Counted from the stretch's first letter, positions 43,389-52,403 are shown. The stretch: 64,000 nucleotides of DNA from Alkalimarinus sediminis (GCF_026427595.1 NZ_CP101527.1:1063001-1127000); one strand, 5' to 3'. Notes: generated by a model not told the origin, from the sequence alone. A program made the numbers and translations.

Positions 43389-43400
43389 AAGCCAATGCTT

Positions 43401-45422
43401 TTAGAGTTTTCGCCTTATGAGGTCCCGAATAATAAACCTTGAAGGGTTAATTGCTTTAACTATATCAGAAGAGACTGGTGAAGGCTCATTACATAATTGA
43501 CTGGCAATAAACTCCGCAGCAAGCGGACAGGATGACAACCCCTTAGAGCCATGAGCGATATTTACGAATAGCCCTTCGTGATAAGCGCCTGAAGTTTCAA
43601 ATTTGGCTTTTGCGTCATGTCGTAGTTTTGCAAAGCGTGTCATTTGCTCTTCAAATTTTGGTGCCTTACCAATGATAGGTACGTAGTCTGGTGAACTGCA
43701 ACGCTGAGATGCACGGCCTTCTAGTGTTTGAATCTGCTCATCTGATAGCAGCTGTTTTGCTGAATGAAGCCACTGGGTTAACTGAGCAATATTTTTATGG
43801 TGGTCTGCTTCTAGCTCCTGGCAATGATCATTTTTGAGGTCGAATGTGGCGCCGAAGCAAAACTTATTATTATCTTTGGGGCTGATATAGCCTTCACCAC
43901 ATAAGACCGTTTGCAACGGGTAGTTGCCAGTTGATGAGACGACAGAGACTTGCCCTCTAATCGGTTTAACGCGCAAATGTTCAAGTTGTTTAAATGCTTT
44001 TGCATCTGATGCAGAGCAGACGATGATATTAGGGGTCGTCGCAACTGTTTGTTGATTACTATCCATCAAAGACCAAAGTGCGCTTTTAGGGTCTTGGGTT
44101 AGGGTTGTTATCTCTGTGTTATAGCGCGTAGAGATAGCACTGTTTGAGAGGAGTTCAGCGCAGAGTTTTTTGGGGGCTACCCAGCCTGAGTTCGGGAAGT
44201 AGAGCCCGCCATGATTGAGAGAAACCCCCGCGAGTAGGGTTGCTCGGCTTGAGTCTACAGGCTCTAATAGTGCTTTTGGATACTGATTTTTATTTAGAAT
44301 GTCAGCCTGCTTCTTATGTTCTTTGTCGTTCCACGCTACTTGAATCAAACCGCAGCGGTTCCAAAACAGCGTATTGGAGTGTTGTTGAAGGCGCTGATAG
44401 TAACTCTGACTGAAGAGCAAATTACTGAGTGCATATTCAGACTGTACATTAAAGTCAGATGAGAACTTGTTATACAGAGCGCCCTGCAAATTGCCAGACC
44501 CACCTTTGCCTGGTTCACTTTGTTTCTCAACTACAAGAACACTGAGACCTCTAGCGGCTAGTGCTGTTGCTGTTGTCGCTCCTGCTAATCCTGCACCGAC
44601 CACAACTGCGTCATAGTCGCAGGCTGCTCGGGTTTTAGGCGTACCTAAACTACCCTTAAACCAAGGGTGATCTAACTGCTGATTGAGACTTAGGTTACTG
44701 TTTGCTTTAAAGTTCCCTGCGAGCATCTCTTTCTTTCGACCAAAGCCTGGCACCTTGATGACATTAAAACCCGCTTGTTGCATGCCCCGTCTAATAACGC
44801 CTGCTATGCTAAATGTGCTGAATGTTGCTTCGTCAGCACTATGACGCCCGATGACCTCGAATAGCTTGTCGCTCCACATTTCTCTGCTTTTATGAGGCGC
44901 AAAGCCATCTAAGAACCAGGCATCTGCAAGAAACAAAGCTTGATCGTATTGTTCTTCAGCATCGCCAATATAGAGCGTAAGCGTTACAAACCCTTGTTCA
45001 AACACTAAACGGTGACACCCTTTTACGGGCAGGGGGTACTGCTCGATTAGCTGGCTGCTGAGGTGGCTCAGCGAGGGCCAGTTTGCTAAGGCTTTTGTTA
45101 AATCCGAAACCAATAGGGGGGTGTTTTCAACTGAAACAAAGTGTAACGGGACCACACCCCCATTTTTTCGTTTGCTGCGCCATTCATTCCAACTGCATAA
45201 GAAATTTAAACCCGTTCCAAACCCTAATTCGGCAACGGTTAAATGAGGGCGTTTACCTACCTCTTGAATACGTTGACCAACAAGATTATTGTCGAGAAAC
45301 ACATATTGAGTCTCTTCAAGGCCGTTCTCGCGGGAGTAATAAACGTCATCGTGTAGCTTTGAAATAGGGTGGCCGACCTCATCCCAGATGAGGTCGGCTG
45401 TTGGTACAGAAGGTAATTGCAA
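43401..45422 (-). CDS. mnmC: Bifunctional tRNA mnm5s2U synthesis protein MnmC
   Basis: Completes 5-methylaminomethyl-2-thiouridine at tRNA position 34. The N-terminal methyltransferase domain (MnmD) has AELGFGTGLNFL and DAWFLDGFAPHKSREMWS; the C-terminal FAD oxidoreductase starts DAVVVGAGLAGATTATALA (about residue 270) and removes the carboxymethyl group. Note the fused order MTase-FAD, as in E. coli. 673 aa. Start is TTG 45422 with AAGAG 8 bases upstream; no ATG is available before the conserved region. Confidence 0.95.
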   Translation of the reverse strand: MQLPSVPTADLIWDEVGHPISKLHDDVYYSRENGLEETQYVFLDNNLVGQRIQEVGKRPHLTVAELGFGTGLNFLCSWNEWRSKRKNGGVVPLHFVSVENTPLLVSDLTKALANWPSLSHLSSQLIEQYPLPVKGCHRLVFEQGFVTLTLYIGDAEEQYDQALFLADAWFLDGFAPHKSREMWSDKLFEVIGRHSADEATFSTFSIAGVIRRGMQQAGFNVIKVPGFGRKKEMLAGNFKANSNLSLNQQLDHPWFKGSLGTPKTRAACDYDAVVVGAGLAGATTATALAARGLSVLVVEKQSEPGKGGSGNLQGALYNKFSSDFNVQSEYALSNLLFSQSYYQRLQQHSNTLFWNRCGLIQVAWNDKEHKKQADILNKNQYPKALLEPVDSSRATLLAGVSLNHGGLYFPNSGWVAPKKLCAELLSNSAISTRYNTEITTLTQDPKSALWSLMDSNQQTVATTPNIIVCSASDAKAFKQLEHLRVKPIRGQVSVVSSTGNYPLQTVLCGEGYISPKDNNKFCFGATFDLKNDHCQELEADHHKNIAQLTQWLHSAKQLLSDEQIQTLEGRASQRCSSPDYVPIIGKAPKFEEQMTRFAKLRHDAKAKFETSGAYHEGLFVNIAHGSKGLSSCPLAAEFIASQLCNEPSPVSSDIVKAINPSRFIIRDLIRRKL

Positions 45423-45477
45423 AATGGTAACTCTTAGTGGATAAGAATGAACTAATGTTATCGGTTAGCGTTTATGG

Positions 45478-46068
45478 CTATTTAACAACCGACATGCCCT
45501 TGATAACAACAGGGTCAACAGGGATATTCTTGTGCATATTACGTTTAGTTGTCTTTACATGCTCAATTTTATCGACAACATCCATGCCTTCTACTACTTT
45601 ACCAAAAACAGCGTAGCCCATGCTCTGCTGGCTATAATCTAAAAAGTTATTGTTGGCGACGTTAATAAAAAACTGAGCGGTTGCTGAGTGAGGGTTATTG
45701 GTGCGTGCCATTGCGATAGTGCCACGGTTATTGTGTAGCCCGTTCGAAGCCTCGTTTCGTATCGGTGCTTGTGTTGGGAGTTTGTCCATGCTTTTAGTAA
45801 AGCCACCGCCTTGTATCATAAACCCTGGAATAACACGGTGGAAAATGGTTTTAGTGTAGAAGCCGCTCTCAACATAATATAAAAAGTTCTTGACGGTTAT
45901 AGGGGCTTTTTCAGAGTTGAGCTGAACGATAATATTACCGTAATTCGTTTCAATTTGAACTTTCACATCGCTGGGTGCTGTGTTGTTTTCGGCAGCAAGT
46001 GCAAATGAGCTAAAGACCAGAGATATGCAGAGCATAAGAGATTTAATAAGAGTCATATACCTAGGCAT
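45478..46068 (-). CDS. ppiA: Exported cyclophilin-type peptidyl-prolyl isomerase
   Basis: 196 aa: signal peptide ([20 protein letters not shown]) then a compact cyclophilin domain with the catalytic Arg in [15 protein letters not shown], plus [11 protein letters not shown]. It would assist proline isomerisation in the periplasm. ATG 46068 has AAGGA 8 bases upstream; an ATG four codons on is also possible. The assignment to PpiA rather than a cytoplasmic PpiB rests on the signal peptide. Confidence 0.9.
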   Translation of the reverse strand: MPRYMTLIKSLMLCISLVFSSFALAAENNTAPSDVKVQIETNYGNIIVQLNSEKAPITVKNFLYYVESGFYTKTIFHRVIPGFMIQGGGFTKSMDKLPTQAPIRNEASNGLHNNRGTIAMARTNNPHSATAQFFINVANNNFLDYSQQSMGYAVFGKVVEGMDVVDKIEHVKTTKRNMHKNIPVDPVVIKGMSVVK

Positions 46069-46416
46069 TTAAAGTATCCTTAGTTGGTTATTGTTGAGTT
46101 TAAAAGTCATTAGATTACTGCATTTAACGGTTGAAATGCAGTGCTTTCTTCTATGTTATCTATCTTAAATTGTATCGCTTGCGCATTTTAACAGATCTTT
46201 TATTGATTGCGCCTGACTTGGGCTAAGTCTAGTGCAGCTAAACAGTCTATTTTCATGGGTATTCTCAAAGGTTTTGCTGCTGCTGTATCAAACCGATAAC
46301 AGCGCTTACATTTTTTAACCATTCGAAAAGATAATACTGTGTACAAATTGTACAATCCGTACCATTATTGATGTGGGATCAATACTTACTCAAACACACA
46401 ATAAGAGGTCGGGGAT
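46069..46416. promoter_or_regulatory. Divergent intergenic region with a perfect 15-bp palindrome
   Basis: 348 bases between the ppiA-like gene and the MshEN-type gene, with no gene. TGTACAAATTGTACA at 46340-46354 is a perfect palindrome around a central A, 62 bases before the MshEN-type gene; probably an operator, regulator unknown. The rest is AT-rich. Confidence 0.55.
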
Positions 46417-47151
46417 ATGGCAGCTACAAAAACAAAACAACTAGACAAATCCCGTCTTGGTCGATTACTGGTTAATCGTGGATATATCAGCGAACATCAA
46501 CTTGATGAGGCACTAGTTCATCAACGTTCAACAGGTCAAAAACTAGGTGAGGTGCTCGTAGCTCAAGGTTTACTCTCTGATAGAGACCTTGAAAGGACGC
46601 TAAAGCATCAAAAACGCTACCGTTACACGGCAGCTTTTGTTGCTATGGTGGTTACGCCTTTACAGCCAGCCATCGCGTTTGCAGCAACCACTCAAACTAG
46701 CAGTGCAAGTACTGATGCTACTGCAGCGGAACAGGTCAACACGTTTAAATCAAAGTCTGGTCTAAAGTCTCTTGATGATGACTCGTTAGCAGGCGTATCT
46801 GCTCAAGGTCTAACAGAAGATATTCAAGGCTTGATACAGATGGTTAACGATGAACAGAAGCCTGATTCTGTGAAGGTGGTTAAGAACTTGGCTAATGTAT
46901 TCATGCCAGTTACTAACATGTTAGCCTGGGATTCAAAAGTAGAGGGTGTCGAGTATGATAGCAACAAGCCTGCTTTTGAAATGCTAGCACCAGGAAAGAT
47001 GAAGTTAGCACTGCCTACGCGTATTGAGAAGATTAGCTTAGAAAACATTAAAGTCGCAGGAACAGGTGTTGAAGCACCATCATTCGGTAGTGTTTACATG
47101 AGTGATATTCGTTTCGCCCCAGACTCGAATGTAACGATTACAGTTAGGTAG
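46417..47151 (+). CDS. MshEN-motif membrane protein of unknown function
   Basis: 244 aa. Residues 13-36 and 42-65 are two 24-residue copies of the pattern RLGxxLxxxGxxxxxxLxxxLxxQ, spaced by five residues, exactly as in the MshEN c-di-GMP-binding domain of type II secretion/pilus ATPases. No ATPase follows; instead there is one membrane helix (about 69-90) and a roughly 150-residue part expected outside the cytoplasm. That part contains LDDDSLAGVSAQG (119-131), resembling an N-terminal motif of DUF6160-type surface proteins. ATG 46417 is preceded by GAGGTCGGGG. Its own transcription unit, next to flagellar genes. Confidence 0.85.
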   Translation: MAATKTKQLDKSRLGRLLVNRGYISEHQLDEALVHQRSTGQKLGEVLVAQGLLSDRDLERTLKHQKRYRYTAAFVAMVVTPLQPAIAFAATTQTSSASTDATAAEQVNTFKSKSGLKSLDDDSLAGVSAQGLTEDIQGLIQMVNDEQKPDSVKVVKNLANVFMPVTNMLAWDSKVEGVEYDSNKPAFEMLAPGKMKLALPTRIEKISLENIKVAGTGVEAPSFGSVYMSDIRFAPDSNVTITVR

Positions 47152-47212
47152 CGTCAACATACGCCAATAGCGGTTGCGATTATCCCGACGTATCCCTTCG
47201 ATTGAAGCTCTA

Positions 47213-47242
47213 AAAGCCTGATCGGTAACATGATCAGGCTTT
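47213..47242. terminator. Hairpin ending the MshEN-type gene and flgN
   Basis: AAAGCCTGATC and GATCAGGCTTT are exact complements around GGTAACAT. It overlaps the flgN stop codon and gives TTTT on the minus strand. Confidence 0.75.
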
Positions 47243-47707
47243 CGCTATTGAGTTCAACCCACCAAACGAATTTTCTTTGCCTGACGAACCATATAAATTT
47301 GGTTTGTTATGTTGGCCTCTAACAATATCCATAAGCTTGTTAACGCGCTTGAGGGAGTGGCTAACGACCTTGCCATTAATCGTATTTTGGTCTTGGCAGA
47401 ACCGTAGGCCAATATTTACTTTGCGCCATAGGGCTTGCAGAGAGGGGTCTTGAATTTCAGCGATGGCCTTTTCAAATTCGCCTTTTTTGATTTGATAGCC
47501 TGCATCAACAAACATCTTGGCCTTCTCTTTGGCTCGGTATTCGATAGATTTAATACAGGTTGATTTTTCGCTGGCTAGGGTCTGAATAGCAGTATTAGAG
47601 CGCTCTTTAAGTGCGGTACGCTCTTTATTCAGTATTTCGCTCAGTTTGGTGAGGTCTTTGATATCATCTTGAAGCAGAGTTTTGAGTCTATCAACTGAAA
47701 GTGGCAT
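47234..47707 (-). CDS. flgN: Flagellar export chaperone FlgN
   Basis: 157-aa helical protein expected to escort the hook-filament junction proteins FlgK and FlgL. Begins LSVDRLKTLLQDDIKDLTKLSEIL with the heptad pattern of FlgN and a glycine-rich unordered tail. Identified from its size, helical pattern and place after flgM, the same order as in Pseudomonas (flgA-flgM-flgN). Eleven bases after flgM. Confidence 0.88.
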   Translation of the reverse strand: MPLSVDRLKTLLQDDIKDLTKLSEILNKERTALKERSNTAIQTLASEKSTCIKSIEYRAKEKAKMFVDAGYQIKKGEFEKAIAEIQDPSLQALWRKVNIGLRFCQDQNTINGKVVSHSLKRVNKLMDIVRGQHNKPNLYGSSGKENSFGGLNSIAKA

Positions 47708-47718
47708 AACGTGTACTC

Positions 47719-48042
47719 TTAGAAAATGTATTTCTCCATATTAAGCATTTTCTGAGCCACATTTTCAGATGAGATGTTATAACTGCCATCTTCTAAGGCT
47801 GCGCGTATTTTTGCGACCTTATCGGCATCAACTTCTGGTAATTCTTTTAAGTTAGCTTCGATTTGCTGAAAATCTTTAGCTTTGCCGCTAAAACTAACGC
47901 TTTCACCGCGCCTTTCAATTGGCGCTTCGTTTTTTTCCGGTGCTGAACCGTCAATTTTTTGTCGAGGCTGTTGAACCTCTACCGTTCGGCTTCTTGAGCC
48001 ACCCGGTTGGTTCGGATTAATACCATTAATATCGATTGCCAT
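47719..48042 (-). CDS. flgM: Anti-sigma-28 factor FlgM
   Basis: 107 aa. Binds FliA (sigma-28) until hook completion, then is exported. N-terminus IDINGINPNQPGGSRS is unstructured; the C-terminal binding helices include VDADKVAKIRAALEDGSYNI and VAQKMLNMEKYIF. A sigma-28 promoter lies 36 bases upstream. Confidence 0.93.
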   Translation of the reverse strand: MAIDINGINPNQPGGSRSRTVEVQQPRQKIDGSAPEKNEAPIERRGESVSFSGKAKDFQQIEANLKELPEVDADKVAKIRAALEDGSYNISSENVAQKMLNMEKYIF

Positions 48043-48077
48043 GATCGTAAACCTTCAATTTATATACTCTGCTTAAC

Positions 48078-48104
48078 TTATCGACCCAATTTTAAAAAAC
48101 TTTA
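48078..48104 (-). promoter_or_regulatory. Sigma-28 (FliA) promoter of flgMN
   Basis: On the minus strand TAAAGTTT-N11-GTCGATAA differs by a single base from the FliA consensus TAAAGTTT-N11-GCCGATAA. The -10 end is 36 bases before the flgM start. Confidence 0.85.
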
Positions 48105-48194
48105 ACTATAAAAGGTAATTTATTTTGTTGGGTGCCAAATTTAACCTTGATTATCCCTTCATTACTGCTACTGCGGTGCTTATAAGCCTTGTTT

Positions 48195-48965
48195 TTACAT
48201 CGGTACTGAGACTTTACCTTTTGAGATAACCGTCGCCCGTACTACTCTGTCAGACTTTTTGTTTCGCACTGAAATTTGTTGCCCTAGCTTACCGTCACTG
48301 AGTGCAACCCCCATCATTTGAACTGAGATGGTGTTTGATAGGGCGCTGATGACTACGGTGTCTCCACGTTCGATCACTTTTGGTGGGATTAAAAGCCCAG
48401 GGTAAAAGACGTTACCTGCTTGGATGCTGCGTTTAAGTGTCATACCCACAATATTTTGCGGGTTAACAAAATAGCCTTGCCGTGACTGATTTATCTGGAT
48501 TTCATCTCTCTCAAGGTCCGACTTTTTAACTCTATAGCCCCTTGGTAGGGTTTGGCTTGCTACCCAGACATCGTTAAAAATATCTATCTTAGCCCCGACA
48601 AAAATAGACCAACGTTTCTGGTCATGGCAGGTTAATCTTAATGTGTTTTTATTTCGCTCTAGCGGGTCGCTTTGAAATGTTATTTCAAGGGGCTTTTCAC
48701 AGGCTGCTAAGTTTAAACGAGGATCGATATTGCCGATTTTATAATCAGAACGGAAACCTTTGTCCGCTGCTATTTTTTTGCTGTAATCCTCTAGAAACTG
48801 CAAGGCTTGTTGGGAGGCCCACTCACTAAATGGCTGAGCTGTGCTAGGCGAAGCAACGAAAACCAACAATAGTACGAAAATAGCCCTGCGAACTTCTAAA
48901 AAATGGCCTATGCTAATGAGAAGTAAGCAGTATTTATCAAAACGGTGTTTATTTAAACAAGGCAC
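48195..48965 (-). CDS. flgA: Flagellar P-ring chaperone FlgA
   Basis: Periplasmic protein needed for P-ring assembly. A hydrophobic export segment (AIFVLLLVFVASPSTAQ) precedes the mature domain; the C-terminal SAF domain runs from VKKSDLERDEIQINQ to VISKGKVSVPM. The frame is open to ATG 49040. GTG 48965 is chosen because GGAG lies 5 bases before it and it gives a shorter leader, but about 30 residues still precede the hydrophobic core, so the start is uncertain. Divergent from cheV. Confidence 0.88.
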   Translation of the reverse strand: MPCLNKHRFDKYCLLLISIGHFLEVRRAIFVLLLVFVASPSTAQPFSEWASQQALQFLEDYSKKIAADKGFRSDYKIGNIDPRLNLAACEKPLEITFQSDPLERNKNTLRLTCHDQKRWSIFVGAKIDIFNDVWVASQTLPRGYRVKKSDLERDEIQINQSRQGYFVNPQNIVGMTLKRSIQAGNVFYPGLLIPPKVIERGDTVVISALSNTISVQMMGVALSDGKLGQQISVRNKKSDRVVRATVISKGKVSVPM

Positions 48966-49129
48966 ATTAGCTCCGTTGTCGATATTGAATAGAATTGATT
49001 GTAAAGTAAGCAAGCAGTGTGCCGATAAAGTAATTTGCATTCGTTATGCGTAATGAAAACCTATAATTTAGCATTAACGACTTGTTACGGTTTTAAATTA
49101 GACTTTATAAAAGTGCAGGGGATACACCT

Positions 49130-50065
49130 ATGGCTGGTGTTATGGATAGTGTCAACCAGAGAACTCAGCTGGTTGGCGAAAATCGACTTGAGTTATTGTT
49201 GTTTCGATTGGGTACCGAACAGGTTTATGGCATCAATGTATTTAAGGTTAAAGAGGTGCTGCAATGCCCCAAGCTCACTATGATGCCGAAACGTAACCCT
49301 GTTGTCAGAGGTGTGGCGCACATCCGTGGTGGCACTATTCCAATTATGGATATGGGTATGGCAACGGGTCAAATGCCTATACCAGAAGAGAAAATTAACA
49401 GTAGTTTTGTCATTATTACTGAATACAATAGAAAGACCCAAGGCTTTTTAGTCGGTGGAGTCGAGAGAATAGTTAACCTCAACTGGGGAGAGATTCACCC
49501 ACCACCAAAAGGCGCGGGTAAAGAGAACTATCTTACAGCGGTCACTCAGCTAGATGATAAGTTAGTTGAAATTATTGATGTAGAAAAAATATTGGCTGAG
49601 GTTTCCCCTGTAGAAGATAAGGTTACCGAGGGGATTATCAGTGAAGAACAAACCGAGAAAGCTCAACGTTTTCGGGTGTTGGTGGTTGATGATTCGCTCG
49701 TGGCTCGTAAGCAGATTCAAAATTGTTTGCAGGCTGTCGGTTTTGAGGTAGTGACAAAAAACGATGGTCGTCAAGCGCTCACATATTTGCAAGAACAGGT
49801 TGATGCGGGGGTTGATATTACTGAGCATCTAGCATTAATGATATCCGATGTTGAAATGCCCGAAATGGATGGATATACCCTTACCACTAACTGTAAGGCT
49901 GATTCCCGTCTAGCGCCTCTGTATATCATGTTGCACACGTCTTTAAGTGGCGTGTTTAATAAAGCGATGGTTGAAAAAGTGGGGGCAGACGACTTTATGG
50001 CAAAATTTAGTCCAGATGAGTTGGCTGAACGAGTCATGACCGTTGTAGATGAACTGCATCAGTAA
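49130..50065 (+). CDS. cheV: Chemotaxis coupling protein CheV
   Basis: 311 aa: CheW-like coupling domain (about 15-165, with VRGVAHIRGGTIPIMD) plus a receiver domain (VLVVDDSLVARKQI; phosphoacceptor Asp in ISDVEMPEMDG; Thr in HTSLSG; Lys in MAKFSP). It links receptors to CheA and its phosphorylation tunes adaptation. ATG 49130 follows AGGGGAT. cheR is 42 bases downstream. Confidence 0.95.
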   Translation: MAGVMDSVNQRTQLVGENRLELLLFRLGTEQVYGINVFKVKEVLQCPKLTMMPKRNPVVRGVAHIRGGTIPIMDMGMATGQMPIPEEKINSSFVIITEYNRKTQGFLVGGVERIVNLNWGEIHPPPKGAGKENYLTAVTQLDDKLVEIIDVEKILAEVSPVEDKVTEGIISEEQTEKAQRFRVLVVDDSLVARKQIQNCLQAVGFEVVTKNDGRQALTYLQEQVDAGVDITEHLALMISDVEMPEMDGYTLTTNCKADSRLAPLYIMLHTSLSGVFNKAMVEKVGADDFMAKFSPDELAERVMTVVDELHQ

Positions 50066-50107
50066 TGCGATTGTGAAACGGCACTTTTTGTTTGGATTAT
50101 TAGATTT

Positions 50108-50959
50108 ATGGTAACACGCTTGAATTCAACTACTTCAGGTTCTTCTGATGAGTATCAGCAGTTTCGTGATTTTCTGCAGGATGCCTGTGGAATTTTACTG
50201 GGTGATAATAAGCAGTATTTAGTAAAAAGCCGTCTCAGAAAGATCATGGAAGAAGAAGGTGTAGATTCACTGGGGATGCTTGTGCAACAACTAAAAAAAG
50301 TATCTTCACGAGCTCTTAAAGAGCGAGTGGTCGATGCGATGACCACTAATGAGACATTATGGTTTAGAGACAATCACCCCTTTAGAATATTAAGTGATAT
50401 TTTGTTGCCAGAGTTTGCAGAAAAGGGTGGCATTAAACCTATGAGGATTTGGTCAGCCGCTTGTTCGACGGGGCAAGAGCCATATTCGATGACGATGGTG
50501 GCAGATGAGTTTAAACGTGCTAAACCCGGAAAGCTAAAAAATGGTATCCAGGTGGTGGCAACGGATATATCTCAGACGGTATTAGCCAATGCAAAGTCTG
50601 GTGAGTATGAGATGCTAGCCATTGGCCGCGGCTTGTCGAAGGAGCGGCTCAAAGCGTACTTTACTGAGCAAGAAGCAGGCACCTGGAAGATCAAACCAGA
50701 GCTTAGACGGCAAATTGATTTTCGATTGCTCAACTTGTTAGACCGATACTCAATATTGGGCAAGTTCGACGTTATCTTTTGCCGTAATGTGCTGATCTAT
50801 TTCTCGGCTGAGCTTAAATTAGATATTCTATCTAGAATGCATCAAGCACTTAATAAGGGGGGATATCTGGTTTTAGGTGCGTCTGAATCACTTAACGGAC
50901 TTTCAGACAAATTTGAAATGGTACAGTGCAGACCGGGCATTATTTACAGAGCTATTTAA
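50108..50959 (+). CDS. cheR: Chemoreceptor methyltransferase CheR
   Basis: 283 aa. Methylates receptor glutamates with SAM. N-terminal helical domain, then the SAM-binding motif WSAACSTGQEPYSM and FCRNVLIYFS. Nothing unusual. Co-transcribed with cheV, the pair beside flgAMN as in Pseudomonas. Confidence 0.95.
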   Translation: MVTRLNSTTSGSSDEYQQFRDFLQDACGILLGDNKQYLVKSRLRKIMEEEGVDSLGMLVQQLKKVSSRALKERVVDAMTTNETLWFRDNHPFRILSDILLPEFAEKGGIKPMRIWSAACSTGQEPYSMTMVADEFKRAKPGKLKNGIQVVATDISQTVLANAKSGEYEMLAIGRGLSKERLKAYFTEQEAGTWKIKPELRRQIDFRLLNLLDRYSILGKFDVIFCRNVLIYFSAELKLDILSRMHQALNKGGYLVLGASESLNGLSDKFEMVQCRPGIIYRAI

Positions 50960-50994
50960 GGCAACGTAACCCGCATTTGTTGGATCGTTGCCTT
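50958..50994. terminator. Hairpin between cheR and chrR
   Basis: AAGGCAACG and CGTTGCCTT are perfect complements with 19 bases between; begins within the cheR stop codon. A likely shared terminator of two convergent genes, without a strong T-run. Confidence 0.55.
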
Positions 50995-51000
50995 GGTCTA

Positions 51001-51651
51001 TCAACTTAGAAATGGGTTGAGCATTCTGCCGAAAAAACCCGTCATTTTTAGCGGTGCGTCGAGTACCGCGAAACAGATGCAATCTGCATTGTCGGCGGCT
51101 TTAGGCTGATGCACTGTTTGAGTGTCAGCTAAAATAAAGTCACCTTGGTGATAATCACCAGCTTTATCTGAAAAGCTCCCATCCATTACAAGAGTAAACT
51201 CGTTGCCTTTGTGAGTGTGCACGGGGAGCTCTTTCCCTGCTGATATTTTATAGAGCTTGGCCGAGTATTGCGTATCCGAGATTGGTAGCTCAAACTCCTT
51301 GATGCTTCTAGACATACCTGACCACTCTAGTTGATCAAAATAGCTTGGAACAAAACGGGATAGCGGTCTAGGAATGCGCGGATCTACCGAAGCATACGGC
51401 TTTTGAGCGCTAGACTCTTCAGTTTCAGGTTTGTCGAGTTTTAGCAGAAGCTCAGAAAGCACATTACTGCCAACCTCTACCGGAGCGGTGTCTTGCATTA
51501 TCTCACCCCCGAGTTGTTCATAGACTTTTATCCGCCTATTACAGTGGTGACAGGTTTCGAGATGACAAGCCACCATAATACCTAACGCATTAGGCATTTG
51601 GCCGGCTGAAAATTGCATCAGAAGTTCGTCAGAAGGATGATAATTAGCCAT
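51001..51651 (-). CDS. chrR: Zinc-cupin anti-sigma factor ChrR
   Basis: 216 aa. Holds RpoE inactive until singlet oxygen (or a related oxidant) appears. The N-terminal zinc anti-sigma domain has His5, His30, Cys34 and Cys37, the ligand set of Rhodobacter ChrR (His6, His31, Cys35, Cys38) shifted by one. The C-terminal cupin has His145, His147, Glu151 and His181 plus a C-x-C at 191-193, each shifted by four from the Rhodobacter residues as I recall them. Starts inside the sigma gene (34-base overlap), so translation is coupled. Confidence 0.93.
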   Translation of the reverse strand: MANYHPSDELLMQFSAGQMPNALGIMVACHLETCHHCNRRIKVYEQLGGEIMQDTAPVEVGSNVLSELLLKLDKPETEESSAQKPYASVDPRIPRPLSRFVPSYFDQLEWSGMSRSIKEFELPISDTQYSAKLYKISAGKELPVHTHKGNEFTLVMDGSFSDKAGDYHQGDFILADTQTVHQPKAADNADCICFAVLDAPLKMTGFFGRMLNPFLS

Positions 51652-52220
51652 GTCATTTGTTCTTTCGCTAAGGTGTCTAACTTTTTCATTGCCAGTCTCA
51701 ATCGAGACTTTATCGTGCCGAGCGGTAAATCCAACTCGTTGGCAATCTCGCTGTGAGGTTTGCCTTCAAAATATACTTTATAAACAATTTGTCGCTGAGT
51801 TTCTGGCAACCCGTGTAATAGTGTACGGACGATATTCACATTTAGATCACTTTCTACTTCATTTTCTAGATGCTCATTATCGGTATAGGTTTCTGGCCAG
51901 AGATCGTCTGATGTTATGAGGTCGGGGCGCTCTTTACGAACAAGGTCGATGCGCTTATTTCGAACAATGGTATATAGCCATGTAATGGCAGAAGCTGTTT
52001 TGGGATTAAATGTATGGGCTTTTCGCCAAACGGTTAGTAAAGCTTCTTGCACGACTTCTTCAGCATCGGTGGCACTAGCACCGCAGCGCATTGCATAGGC
52101 TTTTAGGCGTGGTGATACCTGCTCAAATAGTTGGATAAAAGCACTGCGATCTTTGTTTTGCGCGATGATTATGATGAGATCATCAAATGACTGCGCAGTG
52201 TCTGTTTGGTCCTGGCTCAA
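51618..52220 (-). CDS. rpoE: ECF sigma factor RpoE, ChrR-partnered (ECF11 type)
   Basis: 200 aa. Sigma region 2 spans about 25-95 (AEEVVQEALLTVWRKAHTF, then ITWLYTIVRNKRIDLVRKE); region 4 about 130-185 (LPETQRQIVYKVYFEGKPHSEIA, LPLGTIKSRLRLAMKKL). The final dozen residues (MTWLIIILLTNF) are unusually hydrophobic and arise from reading through the chrR start region. Pairing with chrR marks it as the photo-oxidative-stress sigma factor. Divergent from phrB. Confidence 0.93.
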   Translation of the reverse strand: MSQDQTDTAQSFDDLIIIIAQNKDRSAFIQLFEQVSPRLKAYAMRCGASATDAEEVVQEALLTVWRKAHTFNPKTASAITWLYTIVRNKRIDLVRKERPDLITSDDLWPETYTDNEHLENEVESDLNVNIVRTLLHGLPETQRQIVYKVYFEGKPHSEIANELDLPLGTIKSRLRLAMKKLDTLAKEQMTWLIIILLTNF

Positions 52221-52403
52221 AAATCGCTCTCGCTTTATTATTGATTTGCGTTTTGCTCGGTAATCATATTTGAAAATATAAAGTATTGTGTAGTCATGGT
52301 AAAGGTAAAGCGTACCTATTCATGGTTAATTAGCTCTAATATGACTTAAATGAGTTCATTCGTTGGCAGTTTTCTTAAATCACGGTTTAACTCAATAATA
52401 TTG

